DNA of 34,746 nt from Alcanivorax sp. (lineage in GTDB: Bacteria > Pseudomonadota > Gammaproteobacteria > Pseudomonadales > Alcanivoracaceae), in contig JAKUPL010000035.1 of NCBI GenBank assembly GCA_022449455.1, forward strand, positions 1 through 34,746. The letters are read 5' to 3'. Numbering within the stretch: the first letter of the stretch is position 1; each line of letters starts with the position of its first letter. A program made the position numbers and the translations under genes. Below the pieces are notes generated by a model. The model was not told where the DNA came from. It ran no database searches and saw only the letters and a program-made list of their open reading frames with translations. This document shows positions 1-7,571 of this stretch, one piece after another.

Positions 1-80
1 CCCGGAAGGCACCCACACAGATCCGCGTCCCGGATAGAAACCCCTCGCATCGATTTCCCGCTAAAGCGCGATGAACCCAA

Positions 81-110
81 AAAAAGCCCCGGCCAAGGCC
101 GGGGCTTTTT
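81..110. terminator. Intrinsic terminator, probably bidirectional
   Basis: A perfect 14-bp inverted repeat (81-94 and 97-110) with a 2-base loop carries a GC-rich core flanked by A5 on the left and T5 on the right. It can therefore work in either direction. It lies about 30 bp past the stop codon of the leftward lipoprotein gene, so it most likely ends that transcript and also one entering from the left edge. The first 80 bases contain no gene that I can support. Confidence 0.9.
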
Positions 111-138
111 GTTACCACACCTGTTTAAACCACCGGGA

Positions 139-2178
139 TCAGGGCGCCAGGCCACCGAGCAGACCGGTGAGCAGATCCGGCAGGTTCTGCCCCGCTTCCA
201 GCAGACATTCCAGCGGCAAGGTCGGGCTCAGGCCACCGGCGCCGGCTTCCGGGCAAAGCTGCCCGGTGACCGGGTCGGCGTCGCCTTCACCGCCACCGAG
301 GCCGCCGCCCAGACCACCCAGCAGATCCTGCAGCTGGCCGAAGTTGCCTCCCACCTCCATCAGACAGGTGAGCGGCAGGGTCGGGCTCAGGCCAGCTTCC
401 GCCGCGTTCGGGCAGATCTGCGCCAAGCCCTCACCCAGGCCGGGGATTTCCGGCACGCCGCCGTCACCGCCGGGAGCGCCGGGCAGGTTGCCCAGGGCCT
501 CGGTGATGCAGGCCGCCGGGTCCAGATTGTCGGCGCCGGACGCCGCCGGGCAGAGCGCGTCGGTGAGCGGGTTGCTGCCGCCCAGGCCGCCGAGCAGATC
601 GGTCAGGCCGCCCAGGTTGCCACCGGCCTCGGTGAGGCAATCGATGGGCGTGGTCGGACCCACTTCGCCTTCGGCGGTGGCCGGGCAAATCTGACCGAGC
701 AGTTGATCGGCACCGGGCAGGCCACCGCCACCGTCGCCGCCGGGCAGCGGCAGCGCGCCGGGCAGGCCTTCCAGTGCTTCCATGAAGCAGGCCGCCGGGT
801 CCGCGTTGCCACCCTCGGAGGCCGTCGGGCACAGCTGGTCGAACAGCGGGTTATCGCCGCCGATCACGCCGAGCAGGTCTTCCAGGCCACCAAAGCCGCT
901 GCCCAGTTCGCTCAGGCAGGCGATGGGCGTGGTCGGGCCCAGTTCACCGGCCGCCGCGTCCGGACAAATCTGCTCCAGCAGCATGCCGGTACCCGGGATC
1001 TGCGGGGTACCGCCGCCACCACCGGCGGGCAGCTTCTGCAGCGCCTCGGTGAGACAGGCCGCCGGGTCCAGGCTGCCGGCGCCGGAGGCCGCCGGACAGA
1101 GCGCGTCGGTAAGCGGGTTGCCGCCACCCAGTTCGCCGAACAGGTCGGTGAGCCCGCCCAGGTTGCCGCCCGCCTCGGTGAGGCAGTCAATGGGCGTGGT
1201 CGGGCCGATTTCACCGCCCAGCGCGTCCGGGCAGATGGCGCCCAGCGCATCGGTGAGCTCCGGCGGCAGGCCGGGGCCTTCACCGCCACCGCCACCGGGC
1301 AGACCCGGCAGGTCGCCGAGACCCGGCAGGCCGGGCAGACCGTTGCCGGCGAGCCCTTCCTTCAGGCAAGCCACCGGATCCACCAGGCCGGTGCTGTGTT
1401 CCAGGGGGCACACGGCTTCGGTGATCGGGTTGGGGGTGCGGATCTGGTCGACGATGGTCACGTACACACGGCTGACCTCGTTAAGACAATCGAGCACCGT
1501 GGTCGGGCCGAAGCCGCCGGCGGCGGTGGTCGGGCAGAAGCCGTCCGCGCCGGGGATGGACGGCGCGCCGCCGCCACCGGTGCCCGGGAACTCAGGCAGG
1601 CCGCCACCGGCGCCGCCGGCGATTTCCGCCAGACAGGTGGCCGGGTCAAAGCCACCTGCCGCGGCCGCTTCCGGACACAGCTGCTCGGTGATCGGATTGC
1701 TGCCGCCGATCAGGTCCTGCAGTTGACCGAGATTACCGGCGGATTCCTGCAGACAGGCCAACGGGAAGGTCAGGGAACCGCCGCTGAGCAGATCCTGCGG
1801 ATTCTGCAGGTTGTCCAGGAAGGCGGCGGGATCGAACAGGCCACCCGGATCGAAGGACTCCGAGGCCACCGGGCAGAACTGCGCCACCACGCTGGTCGGG
1901 TCCGGCGCGCCGCCGTCTTCGGCTTCCGCCTCCTGCACACAGGCGCCGGGATCGACGCTGGCCCCCGGGGCCTGGCCGCCGCTGGCCTGCGGGCAGAACT
2001 CTTCGGTGAATTCGTTGCTCTCGTCCACCACCGCCGCCATTTCCTGGGGCAGTTCACGGGTGGACGGTGTCGGTGTGCCGGCGGAGTCGCCGCCGCCACC
2101 GCCGCCCCCGCCGCCGCAGGCGGTGAGCAGCAGCGCCAGTACGCCGCCGCCGATCAGCTTCTTGATATCGGTATCCAA
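139..2178 (-). CDS. Large repetitive lipoprotein with 13 paired-cysteine modules
   Basis: The 679-residue product starts with a lipoprotein signal peptide: charged start, hydrophobic stretch, lipobox LTAC with the lipidated Cys at residue 21, then a run of nine glycines. The rest is built from short modules of the form C-P-x(about 8-14)-P-x(2-4)-C followed by a hydrophobic residue, x and Glu. I count 13 such Cys pairs (26 Cys besides the lipobox one). In the C-terminal two thirds an ICP..GPTTP..C type alternates with an LCP..DPAAC type, joined by Gly/Leu/Pro-rich linkers resembling collagen-like repeats. The start codon is TTG, chosen because GAGGGG lies 6 bases upstream and the signal peptide begins there. 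It is probably anchored in the outer membrane facing the periplasm or surface. Function unknown; disulfide-linked stalk or matrix protein is only a guess. Large ORFs in other frames over this gene are compositional shadows. Confidence 0.85.
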   Translation of the reverse strand: MDTDIKKLIGGGVLALLLTACGGGGGGGGGDSAGTPTPSTRELPQEMAAVVDESNEFTEEFCPQASGGQAPGASVDPGACVQEAEAEDGGAPDPTSVVAQFCPVASESFDPGGLFDPAAFLDNLQNPQDLLSGGSLTFPLACLQESAGNLGQLQDLIGGSNPITEQLCPEAAAAGGFDPATCLAEIAGGAGGGLPEFPGTGGGGAPSIPGADGFCPTTAAGGFGPTTVLDCLNEVSRVYVTIVDQIRTPNPITEAVCPLEHSTGLVDPVACLKEGLAGNGLPGLPGLGDLPGLPGGGGGEGPGLPPELTDALGAICPDALGGEIGPTTPIDCLTEAGGNLGGLTDLFGELGGGNPLTDALCPAASGAGSLDPAACLTEALQKLPAGGGGGTPQIPGTGMLLEQICPDAAAGELGPTTPIACLSELGSGFGGLEDLLGVIGGDNPLFDQLCPTASEGGNADPAACFMEALEGLPGALPLPGGDGGGGLPGADQLLGQICPATAEGEVGPTTPIDCLTEAGGNLGGLTDLLGGLGGSNPLTDALCPAASGADNLDPAACITEALGNLPGAPGGDGGVPEIPGLGEGLAQICPNAAEAGLSPTLPLTCLMEVGGNFGQLQDLLGGLGGGLGGGEGDADPVTGQLCPEAGAGGLSPTLPLECLLEAGQNLPDLLTGLLGGLAP

Positions 2179-2184
2179 GGTTTA

Positions 2185-2190
2185 CCCCTC
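2185..2190 (-). promoter_or_regulatory. Ribosome binding site supporting a TTG start
   Basis: GAGGGG on the minus strand sits 6 bases before the TTG at 2178. No ATG or GTG near it gives both this spacing and the complete lipoprotein signal peptide, so this site decides the start. Confidence 0.6.
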
Positions 2191-2318
2191 CGTCTGTTCT
2201 CGTCGTTATCGCCCCCGATGAGGGATGGCGCATGGAGCGACTATGGAAGGGGTGTGCAAAGCGATGTAGACCGGCGGGGTTGCGCCTGTGTAATGAAGCG
2301 TAGCCGGCGGTATCGAAG

Positions 2319-2345
2319 GGTGTCCGGGGTGCCGCCCCGGACACC
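2319..2345. terminator. Strong 11-bp hairpin between two leftward genes
   Basis: A perfect 11-bp GC-rich stem (2319-2329 with 2335-2345, 5-base loop) follows the leftward peroxiredoxin-like gene by about 50 bp. The T-rich tail (TTTTATTA) lies on the plus-strand side only. By the classical rule it would stop rightward, antisense transcripts; on the minus strand it is preceded by A's and has no U tract. It may still protect the 3' end of the leftward mRNA. The flanking 2191-2318 holds the upstream region of the lipoprotein gene and no recognisable gene. Confidence 0.6.
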
Positions 2346-2395
2346 TTTTATTACCGAGGCCTCGGGGGCTGGTACGGGCGTTCGGGAAGCGCGTC

Positions 2396-3253
2396 TCAGC
2401 GCGGTTCCGTCGTCATGGTGTCCAGCACCCGCAAAAAGGCGGTGGGCTCCGGGCGCACCCGGTCATGGTCCGCCACATTGACGTAGCGGATTCCGCCGTC
2501 GGCGTCGGTGATCAGCACCGTGGGCCGCACCGTATCACGGGGGTGACCGAACAGCTCCAGCCCCAGCGGCGTGCCGCCCGGGTCGATCAGGTCCAGGGCG
2601 CGCGCCGAGGCCAGCCGCGGGTCCACCCACCACTCCAGCGACACGCCCAGACGACGGGCCAGCCGGGCGGTGCGCGCCAAAGGCTGGGCACTGATCAGTA
2701 CCAGGCGCGCGCCACGCCGTTCCAGTTGTGGCCGGCGCCGCATCAGTTCACGGAGCTGCGCCATGGACAGCGGGCACCAGGGGCCACGCACGAACAACAA
2801 CACCGTCGGCCTGCCCCGCAAGCCGGCGCTGCTGACCAGCCGGCCCCGTAGGTCCCTGAAGGTCAGCGACGGCAGTGTCTGGCCCGGCCGGGGCCCGCGC
2901 CGCCGGTCGCTCCGTTGTGGTTTGAAAGTGAGCAGACACAGGCACAGTCCCACCAGGCCCAGGCCGGCGTAGAGCCAGGCGAGAGGCCGGGGATCGCCCA
3001 GGGACAGGGTCCCCGTCAGGGTCACGGCGGCGCCCGCCCAGGCACAAAGAATCAACGGCGGCAACCGGGCCGTGGCGCGCGCCGGACCGACCCGTAACAC
3101 GCCAGCGATCAGCGTCAGAAGCGGTGCATTGACCAGCACCACACCCAGCCATAACCAGTGATCGCCGCGCCACCACAGAGACAAAGCATGGGCGCAAAGC
3201 AACAGAACGGTCAGCGGATACAGGGCAATGAACCACGCTTTCAGGCGTGCCAT
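2396..3253 (-). CDS. Membrane-anchored peroxiredoxin/AhpC-TSA-like protein
   Basis: The 285-residue product has about four transmembrane helices in its first 125 residues, then a thioredoxin-fold domain of the AhpC/TSA (redoxin) type. The segment RGPWCPLS fits the peroxidatic or redox-active loop: the first Cys of the usual CPxC is present, but the second position is Ser, so a resolving Cys is missing in the motif. A one-Cys peroxidase relying on another thiol is therefore more likely than a disulfide reductase. The start at 3253 is preferred over an in-frame ATG at 3322 because GGGGAAG precedes it and a candidate -10 box lies between the two. The exact substrate cannot be told from the sequence. 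Confidence 0.75.
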   Translation of the reverse strand: MARLKAWFIALYPLTVLLLCAHALSLWWRGDHWLWLGVVLVNAPLLTLIAGVLRVGPARATARLPPLILCAWAGAAVTLTGTLSLGDPRPLAWLYAGLGLVGLCLCLLTFKPQRSDRRRGPRPGQTLPSLTFRDLRGRLVSSAGLRGRPTVLLFVRGPWCPLSMAQLRELMRRRPQLERRGARLVLISAQPLARTARLARRLGVSLEWWVDPRLASARALDLIDPGGTPLGLELFGHPRDTVRPTVLITDADGGIRYVNVADHDRVRPEPTAFLRVLDTMTTEPR

Positions 3254-3289
3254 GACTTCCCCCCGAAAAACAATCCGGTTTACTGTTTT

Positions 3290-3316
3290 ATTATAGGTCG
3301 GCGACGATATCGCCGA
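3290..3316 (-). promoter_or_regulatory. Candidate promoter with overlapping inverted repeat
   Basis: A perfect TATAAT on the minus strand (3295 to 3290) lies about 37 bp upstream of the start of the peroxiredoxin-like gene. Just upstream, where the spacer and -35 would be, is a 7-bp inverted repeat TCGGCGA-N5-TCGCCGA (3298-3316). No good TTGACA is present at the expected distance. The arrangement suggests a promoter that needs, or is blocked by, a dimeric regulator binding the repeat. The regulator is unknown. Confidence 0.5.
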
Positions 3317-3423
3317 CGCCAAAGACTAAGTGGTAACGGCGCCGCGAACAAGCCAGAATAGGCGCCCTCACCGACCCGCGAACCGCTTTCGACACCGCCC
3401 GCAGGGCGGCCGTAAGGACGGCC

Positions 3424-4257
3424 ATGAACGCTCGCTACGCCAGTCTGCGTGACCGCTGGCGCCACATTATTTTTGGCACCGACACGCCCGCCGGGCGCTG
3501 GTTCGATCAGTTACTGATTCTGGCCATCATCGCCAGCGTGGTGGCGGTGACCCTGGACAGCGTGCAGTCCATCCATCAGCGTCACGGCACCCTGCTGTAC
3601 GCGGCGGAGTGGTTCTTCACCCTGCTGTTCACCCTGGAATACATCATCCGTCTGTGGGTCAGCGACCGGCCGCTGCGCTACGCGCGCAGCTTCTACGGGG
3701 TGGTGGATTTGGTGTCGGTGATTCCGACCTATCTGAGTCTGCTGCTCCCCGGCGCCAATTATCTGCTGACCATCCGCGCCCTGCGGGTACTGCGGGTGTT
3801 CCGGGTGCTCAAGCTGGCCCATCTGATGGACGAGGCCAATCAGCTGGGCAGCACTTTGGTGCGCACCCGGCGCAAGATCGGCGTGTTCATGTTCGCGGTG
3901 GTGGTGGTGATCATCATCTTTGGCAGTCTGATGTACGTGGTGGAGGGCCCCGCCAACGGTTTCACCAGCATTCCGCGCAGCATCTACTGGGCCATCGTCA
4001 CCATCACCACGGTGGGCTATGGCGACATCTCGCCGCAAACACCGTTCGGTCAGGCGGTGGCCTCGCTGGCCATGATCACCGGCTACGCCATCATCGCCGT
4101 GCCCACCGGCATCGTCACCGCGGAAATGTCCCGGGCGCACATGGTCAAGCGCTATGAGCGGGAATGCCCGAACTGCCATCGCCACGACCACGATCCGGAC
4201 GCGCGCTTTTGCAAGCAGTGCGGCACCGGCCTGCCACGCCCCGGGGAGCCGGCCTAA
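3424..4257 (+). CDS. Voltage-gated-type potassium channel
   Basis: The 277-residue protein has the six-helix layout of voltage-gated K+ channels. Helix S4 shows arginines at every third position (R118, R121, R124, R127), and the pore loop holds the selectivity filter TTVGYGD at 195-201. After S6 there is a short cytoplasmic tail with a zinc-ribbon-like four-Cys motif (C248, C251, C263, C266). It should let K+ cross the inner membrane in response to voltage or another signal; the tail could be a regulatory site. AAGGA stands just before the ATG. The stop codon overlaps the stop of the convergent gene by 4 bp, so there is no room for a separate terminator. Confidence 0.92.
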   Translation: MNARYASLRDRWRHIIFGTDTPAGRWFDQLLILAIIASVVAVTLDSVQSIHQRHGTLLYAAEWFFTLLFTLEYIIRLWVSDRPLRYARSFYGVVDLVSVIPTYLSLLLPGANYLLTIRALRVLRVFRVLKLAHLMDEANQLGSTLVRTRRKIGVFMFAVVVVIIIFGSLMYVVEGPANGFTSIPRSIYWAIVTITTVGYGDISPQTPFGQAVASLAMITGYAIIAVPTGIVTAEMSRAHMVKRYERECPNCHRHDHDPDARFCKQCGTGLPRPGEPA

Positions 4258-4814
4258 AGCCGTCCCAACTCGAAGGTTTCGCCGTCGGAGTCGATCACCA
4301 GGCGGGCACCGTCGCCCTGCTCTTCCCGGCGCGCCTGCTCCACCAGGCGGTAGAATACGGTACGCGCGATCAGCGCTTCGAGATTATCGCGCACATGCAC
4401 GTAGGGGCGCGGCTCGCCGCTGTCCGGATCGGTCTCCACACGCAGCGGGTGGCGGGCACCGGCCACCACATGGGCGTCCACGTTGGTGGTGAACACCAGC
4501 TTGTCGGGGCCGTCGCCGCTCACCGGCTCCACCTCGGTGGCCACGAACGGCACGTCGTCCACCTGGATGCGCAGTTTTTCCACCGGCGTGACCAGAAAAT
4601 AGTCGTCGCCCTCGCGCAACAGGATGGTGGAGAACAGCTTCACCATGCGGTGCCGCTCGATGGGCGAGCCCTGGTAATACCAGGTGCCGTCACTGGCGAT
4701 GCGCATGTCGATGTCGTCGCGGCGCTCCGGGTTCCATTTGTGAACCGGCGGCAGGCCCTGTTCGTCCTGCTCCGCCTTTTCCAGCAGCGCCAGCAGTTCC
4801 TCGGCTTTGCTCAT
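4254..4814 (-). CDS. DUF1285 family protein
   Basis: The 186-residue soluble protein matches the DUF1285 family: an N-terminal section with PPVHKWNP, then D-I-x-M-R-I-x-x-D-G-x-W-Y-Y and I-x-R, V-x-L-F-S-x-I-L-like signatures typical of that family. No signal peptide or membrane helix. The biochemical role of the family is not known. It lies 7 bp downstream of a TetR-type regulator on the same strand and is probably co-transcribed with it. Its stop codon overlaps that of the convergent K+ channel gene. Confidence 0.85.
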   Translation of the reverse strand: MSKAEELLALLEKAEQDEQGLPPVHKWNPERRDDIDMRIASDGTWYYQGSPIERHRMVKLFSTILLREGDDYFLVTPVEKLRIQVDDVPFVATEVEPVSGDGPDKLVFTTNVDAHVVAGARHPLRVETDPDSGEPRPYVHVRDNLEALIARTVFYRLVEQARREEQGDGARLVIDSDGETFELGRL

Positions 4815-4821
4815 GATGTCC

Positions 4822-5454
4822 CTATTTACCGCGCTGACCCTTGTTGCCCATGCGGATGCCGATTTCCACCAGGAAATCCAGGAAGTCGGGCTTGTCGTCG
4901 ATCAGCCGCTGATAGAACGGCGACTGCATCAGCGCCACGGCGCCATGGGCCAGCGCCCAGGCCGCGCAGATGTGGTACATGGGCGGCACGTCCTCCAGGG
5001 AGCCCTCCTGGATGCGCGCTTCGACGATGTGGGTCAGCTGATTGAAGTTGGCTTCGCGAATGCGATGCAGCTTGTCGACCAGGTCCGGCACCGCGTGATC
5101 CTTGATCACCTTGTTTTCCAGCCGGTCGAACAGCTGGTAGCGGGCCGGATCACCGATCCGGAAACGGAAGTATTCCCGGGCCAGCGCTTCCTTGTCGTGG
5201 CTGCCGTGGATGCTGTTGAAGACCTCCGCCAGATCCTCCTCGTAGCGCAGCATCAGCAGCAGGTAGATTTCGTTCTTGGTTTCGAAATGCTTGTAGATGG
5301 TGCCTTTGCCGATCCCCACCCGGTCGGCGATCATTTCCACCGTGACCCGATCTTCCCCCTGCTCCAGAAACAGCGCCAGGGCGGCGTCGAGAATCTCCTG
5401 CTCCCGCTGCCGGAATTCCCGTGCCTTGCGCGTCGCTTTTTCCAGATCTCCCAT
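4822..5454 (-). CDS. TetR/AcrR family transcriptional regulator
   Basis: The 210-residue protein begins with a TetR-type helix-turn-helix at about residues 18-65, recognised by I-L-D-A-A-L-x-L-F, the recognition helix with [12 protein letters not shown] and the following ETKNEIY. The C-terminal ligand-binding half is helical and not diagnostic, so the inducer is unknown. It is the first gene of a two-gene unit with the DUF1285 gene. The start is supported by AAGGAG about 6 bases before the ATG. Autoregulation is plausible, as for most members of the family, but not shown. Confidence 0.93.
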   Translation of the reverse strand: MGDLEKATRKAREFRQREQEILDAALALFLEQGEDRVTVEMIADRVGIGKGTIYKHFETKNEIYLLLMLRYEEDLAEVFNSIHGSHDKEALAREYFRFRIGDPARYQLFDRLENKVIKDHAVPDLVDKLHRIREANFNQLTHIVEARIQEGSLEDVPPMYHICAAWALAHGAVALMQSPFYQRLIDDKPDFLDFLVEIGIRMGNKGQRGK

Positions 5455-5483
5455 CGACTTCTCCTTATTCCCGCCACCCGGGG

Positions 5484-5494
5484 ACGGTTACCGT
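5484..5494. promoter_or_regulatory. Possible operator upstream of the TetR gene
   Basis: ACGGTTACCGT is an odd-length palindrome centred about 35 bp upstream of the TetR start, inside a slightly larger GTTACC direct repeat. Its position fits an autoregulatory operator. The site is short and the call rests only on position and symmetry. Confidence 0.25.
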
Positions 5495-5620
5495 TACCCT
5501 ATCACAACCCGAAGCCCTGCACGCCCCCGTCATGGCCGTTACAATCGGGCCAGGTCCCACCACGTGACGGGCGGCCCCGCCGCGCCGGTGCCGGGCCGGA
5601 TCATACTCAAGGAGCCCCTG

Positions 5621-6730
5621 ATGGTCGATCTCAAAGCGGAATTCCCCCTCCAGGATGAGGTGCTGTATCTCAACCACGCGGCGGTGGCGCCCTGGCCGCG
5701 ACGCACCCGCGACGCGGTGGTCGCCTTCGCCGATCAGAACATCCAGGTGGGCGCCCGGGACTACCCGGCCTGGCTGGAAGTGGAAGCGCGCCTGCGCCAG
5801 CGCCTGGCCCGGCTGATCCAGGTCGCCCCCACCGAGGTGGCGCTGCTGAAGAACACCTCCGAGGGGCTGTCGGTGATCGCCCAGGGGCTCGACTGGCAAC
5901 CGGGAGACCGGGTGCTGATCAGCGACCAGGAGTTTCCGTCCAACCGCATCCCCTGGCAGGCCCTGGCCGACCGGGGCGTGGACGTGGTGGAAGTGGACGT
6001 GAACGGCGAAGGGGCTGAACAGCGTGTCATCGACGCCATCGGTGAAGGCACCCGGCTGGTGTCCCTGTCGTCGGTGCAGTACGGCAGCGGCATTCGCCTG
6101 GACCTGGCGCCGATCGGGCGCGCCTGCCGCGAGCGCGGTGTGCTGTTCTGCGTGGACGCGATTCAGAGCCTGGGCGCGGTAGCCTTCGACGCCGGCGCCT
6201 GTTTCGCCGATTTCGTGGTCGCCGATGGCCACAAATGGATGCTCGGTCCGGAGGGGCTGGCGCTGTTCTATTGCCGCCCGGCGGTGCGCGACCAGCTCAC
6301 CCTGCGTCAGCACGGCTGGCACATGATCGAGGCCGCCGGCGATTACACCCGCAAGGACTGGCAGGTGGCCGCCGACGCCACCCGCTTCGAGTGCGGCAGC
6401 CCCAATATGCTGGCCACCCACGCTCTGGACGCGTCCCTGTCGTTGTTCGAGGAGCTGGGCATGGACCGGGTGGAGGCGGCCCTGGCGGACCGGGTCGCCC
6501 ATCTGCACCAGGGCCTGGCGGCGCGCGGCGCCGAGCTGTTGAGCCCGGCGGACCCGGCCCGCCGCGCCGGCATCGTCACCTTCCGGCTGCCCGGCGAGGC
6601 GCCGACGGACACCCGGGCCCGGCTGCACGCCGGCGGCGTGGTGTGCGCCGAGCGCGGCGGCGGCGTGCGGCTGTCGCCCCATTTCTACACTGACTATTCG
6701 GTCATGGATCGCGCTCTGGCTCTGCTGTAG
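5621..6730 (+). CDS. Class V aminotransferase / cysteine desulfurase-like protein
   Basis: The 369-residue product is a fold-type I PLP enzyme of the class V aminotransferase family (NifS/CsdA-like). It begins with the family-typical LYLNHAAVAPWP. The PLP-binding lysine is K205 in DGHKWMLGPEGLA, preceded by the Asp of FCVDAIQS that contacts the pyridine nitrogen. No clear catalytic Cys loop of true SufS/IscS desulfurases is visible near the C-terminus, so the substrate may differ (kynureninase-, isopenicillin-N-epimerase- or selenocysteine-lyase-like). The start at 5621 is supported by AAGGAG 6 bases upstream; a longer in-frame reading has no such site. The next gene follows 9 bp later. Confidence 0.82.
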   Translation: MVDLKAEFPLQDEVLYLNHAAVAPWPRRTRDAVVAFADQNIQVGARDYPAWLEVEARLRQRLARLIQVAPTEVALLKNTSEGLSVIAQGLDWQPGDRVLISDQEFPSNRIPWQALADRGVDVVEVDVNGEGAEQRVIDAIGEGTRLVSLSSVQYGSGIRLDLAPIGRACRERGVLFCVDAIQSLGAVAFDAGACFADFVVADGHKWMLGPEGLALFYCRPAVRDQLTLRQHGWHMIEAAGDYTRKDWQVAADATRFECGSPNMLATHALDASLSLFEELGMDRVEAALADRVAHLHQGLAARGAELLSPADPARRAGIVTFRLPGEAPTDTRARLHAGGVVCAERGGGVRLSPHFYTDYSVMDRALALL

Positions 6731-6739
6731 GATCGCCGC

Positions 6740-7564
6740 ATGCACTCACCACGATTCTACCAATGGCTCTGCGAACGGCTGCAGCGTCAGCCCGAGCACG
6801 GCGAATGGCCGCTGGGCGACCTGGAAAGCCAGCGCGCCCAATTGCGCCCCTGCGATGTGCTGCTGGTGGACGGCGAAAGTGCCCTGGACCGGCGCCTCAA
6901 GGTGCTCACCGGCAGCCGCTTTTCCCGTGCCCTGCTTTATATAGGCCGGCCCCACGAAGTGGCCGACCCGGCCCTACGCGCGCTGCTGGCCGATTACCTG
7001 CCCTGTGGGCCGGACACCCAGCTGGTGCTGGACGCCAGCCTGGAACGGGGGCTGTGGGTGCGCGATCTGAGCAACCTGCACGGCCTGCATCTGCGCGTCT
7101 GCCGGGCCCAGAATCTGTCCCCGGAGGAGTGCCAGGACGCCCTGCGGTTCGCCATCAGCCGCCTGGGCACCGGCACCCAGCATGGCTGGAGTACCCTGCT
7201 GCTGCTGTGGCTGGTGCCGTGGCGCACCCTGTCGGCGCGCCTGCGCCGGCGGCTGCTCAACCGCTGGGCCAATGATCTGCTGCGCGCCATCACCGGCACC
7301 ACCGCCGGCGAGGCGTTCGCCTTCATCCAGTTTCCGGTGCACCCGCTGGTCAAACAGCCGGAGGACGCCGCCGCCCGGCTGTTGCGTTTGCAGCCCCGGC
7401 TGTTCCACGCCGCCGACTTCGACCATTCCCCCTACTTCGACGTGATCAAGGCCCCCTACCTGCTGCAGGCGGTGCCGTCCGGTTTCGGCGCGGTGCCCTG
7501 GAAAGGCAATGCCGGCGCGCTCGTCCCCGAGCAGCGCCGGCAGCATCTTTCCGTGGTCGACTGA
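6740..7564 (+). CDS. YiiX/NlpC-P60-like protein with degenerate active site
   Basis: The 274-residue protein aligns by eye with the YiiX-type (permuted papain-like NlpC/P60) family, often called 'lipo-like' proteins. It has the family's P-x-D-V-L-L-V-x-G start, a T-x-S-x-x-S-x-A-L-Y-I-G segment, an L-R-V-C-R strand and the C-terminal DFDHSPYFDVIK signature. The usual catalytic His in W-S-H-x-x-L-Y-I-G is Arg63 (FSRALLYIG). The usual nucleophile region A-I-C-S-x-L-I-A-x-A-F reads AITGTTAGEAF, with Thr185 in place of Cys. It is therefore probably a non-catalytic binding protein acting on lipid or peptide amide substrates. It lies 9 bp after the aminotransferase-like gene, likely in one operon. 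Confidence 0.72.
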   Translation: MHSPRFYQWLCERLQRQPEHGEWPLGDLESQRAQLRPCDVLLVDGESALDRRLKVLTGSRFSRALLYIGRPHEVADPALRALLADYLPCGPDTQLVLDASLERGLWVRDLSNLHGLHLRVCRAQNLSPEECQDALRFAISRLGTGTQHGWSTLLLLWLVPWRTLSARLRRRLLNRWANDLLRAITGTTAGEAFAFIQFPVHPLVKQPEDAAARLLRLQPRLFHAADFDHSPYFDVIKAPYLLQAVPSGFGAVPWKGNAGALVPEQRRQHLSVVD

Positions 7565-7571
7565 CCGCTCG

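Noticed and set aside
109-2481. A 790-codon plus-strand frame, and several others, opposite the lipoprotein gene
   Set aside because: They arise from GC-rich repeats of the real gene. The translations are Arg/Gln/Ala-rich with no domain, and only the minus-strand frame gives a lipobox and regular Cys modules.
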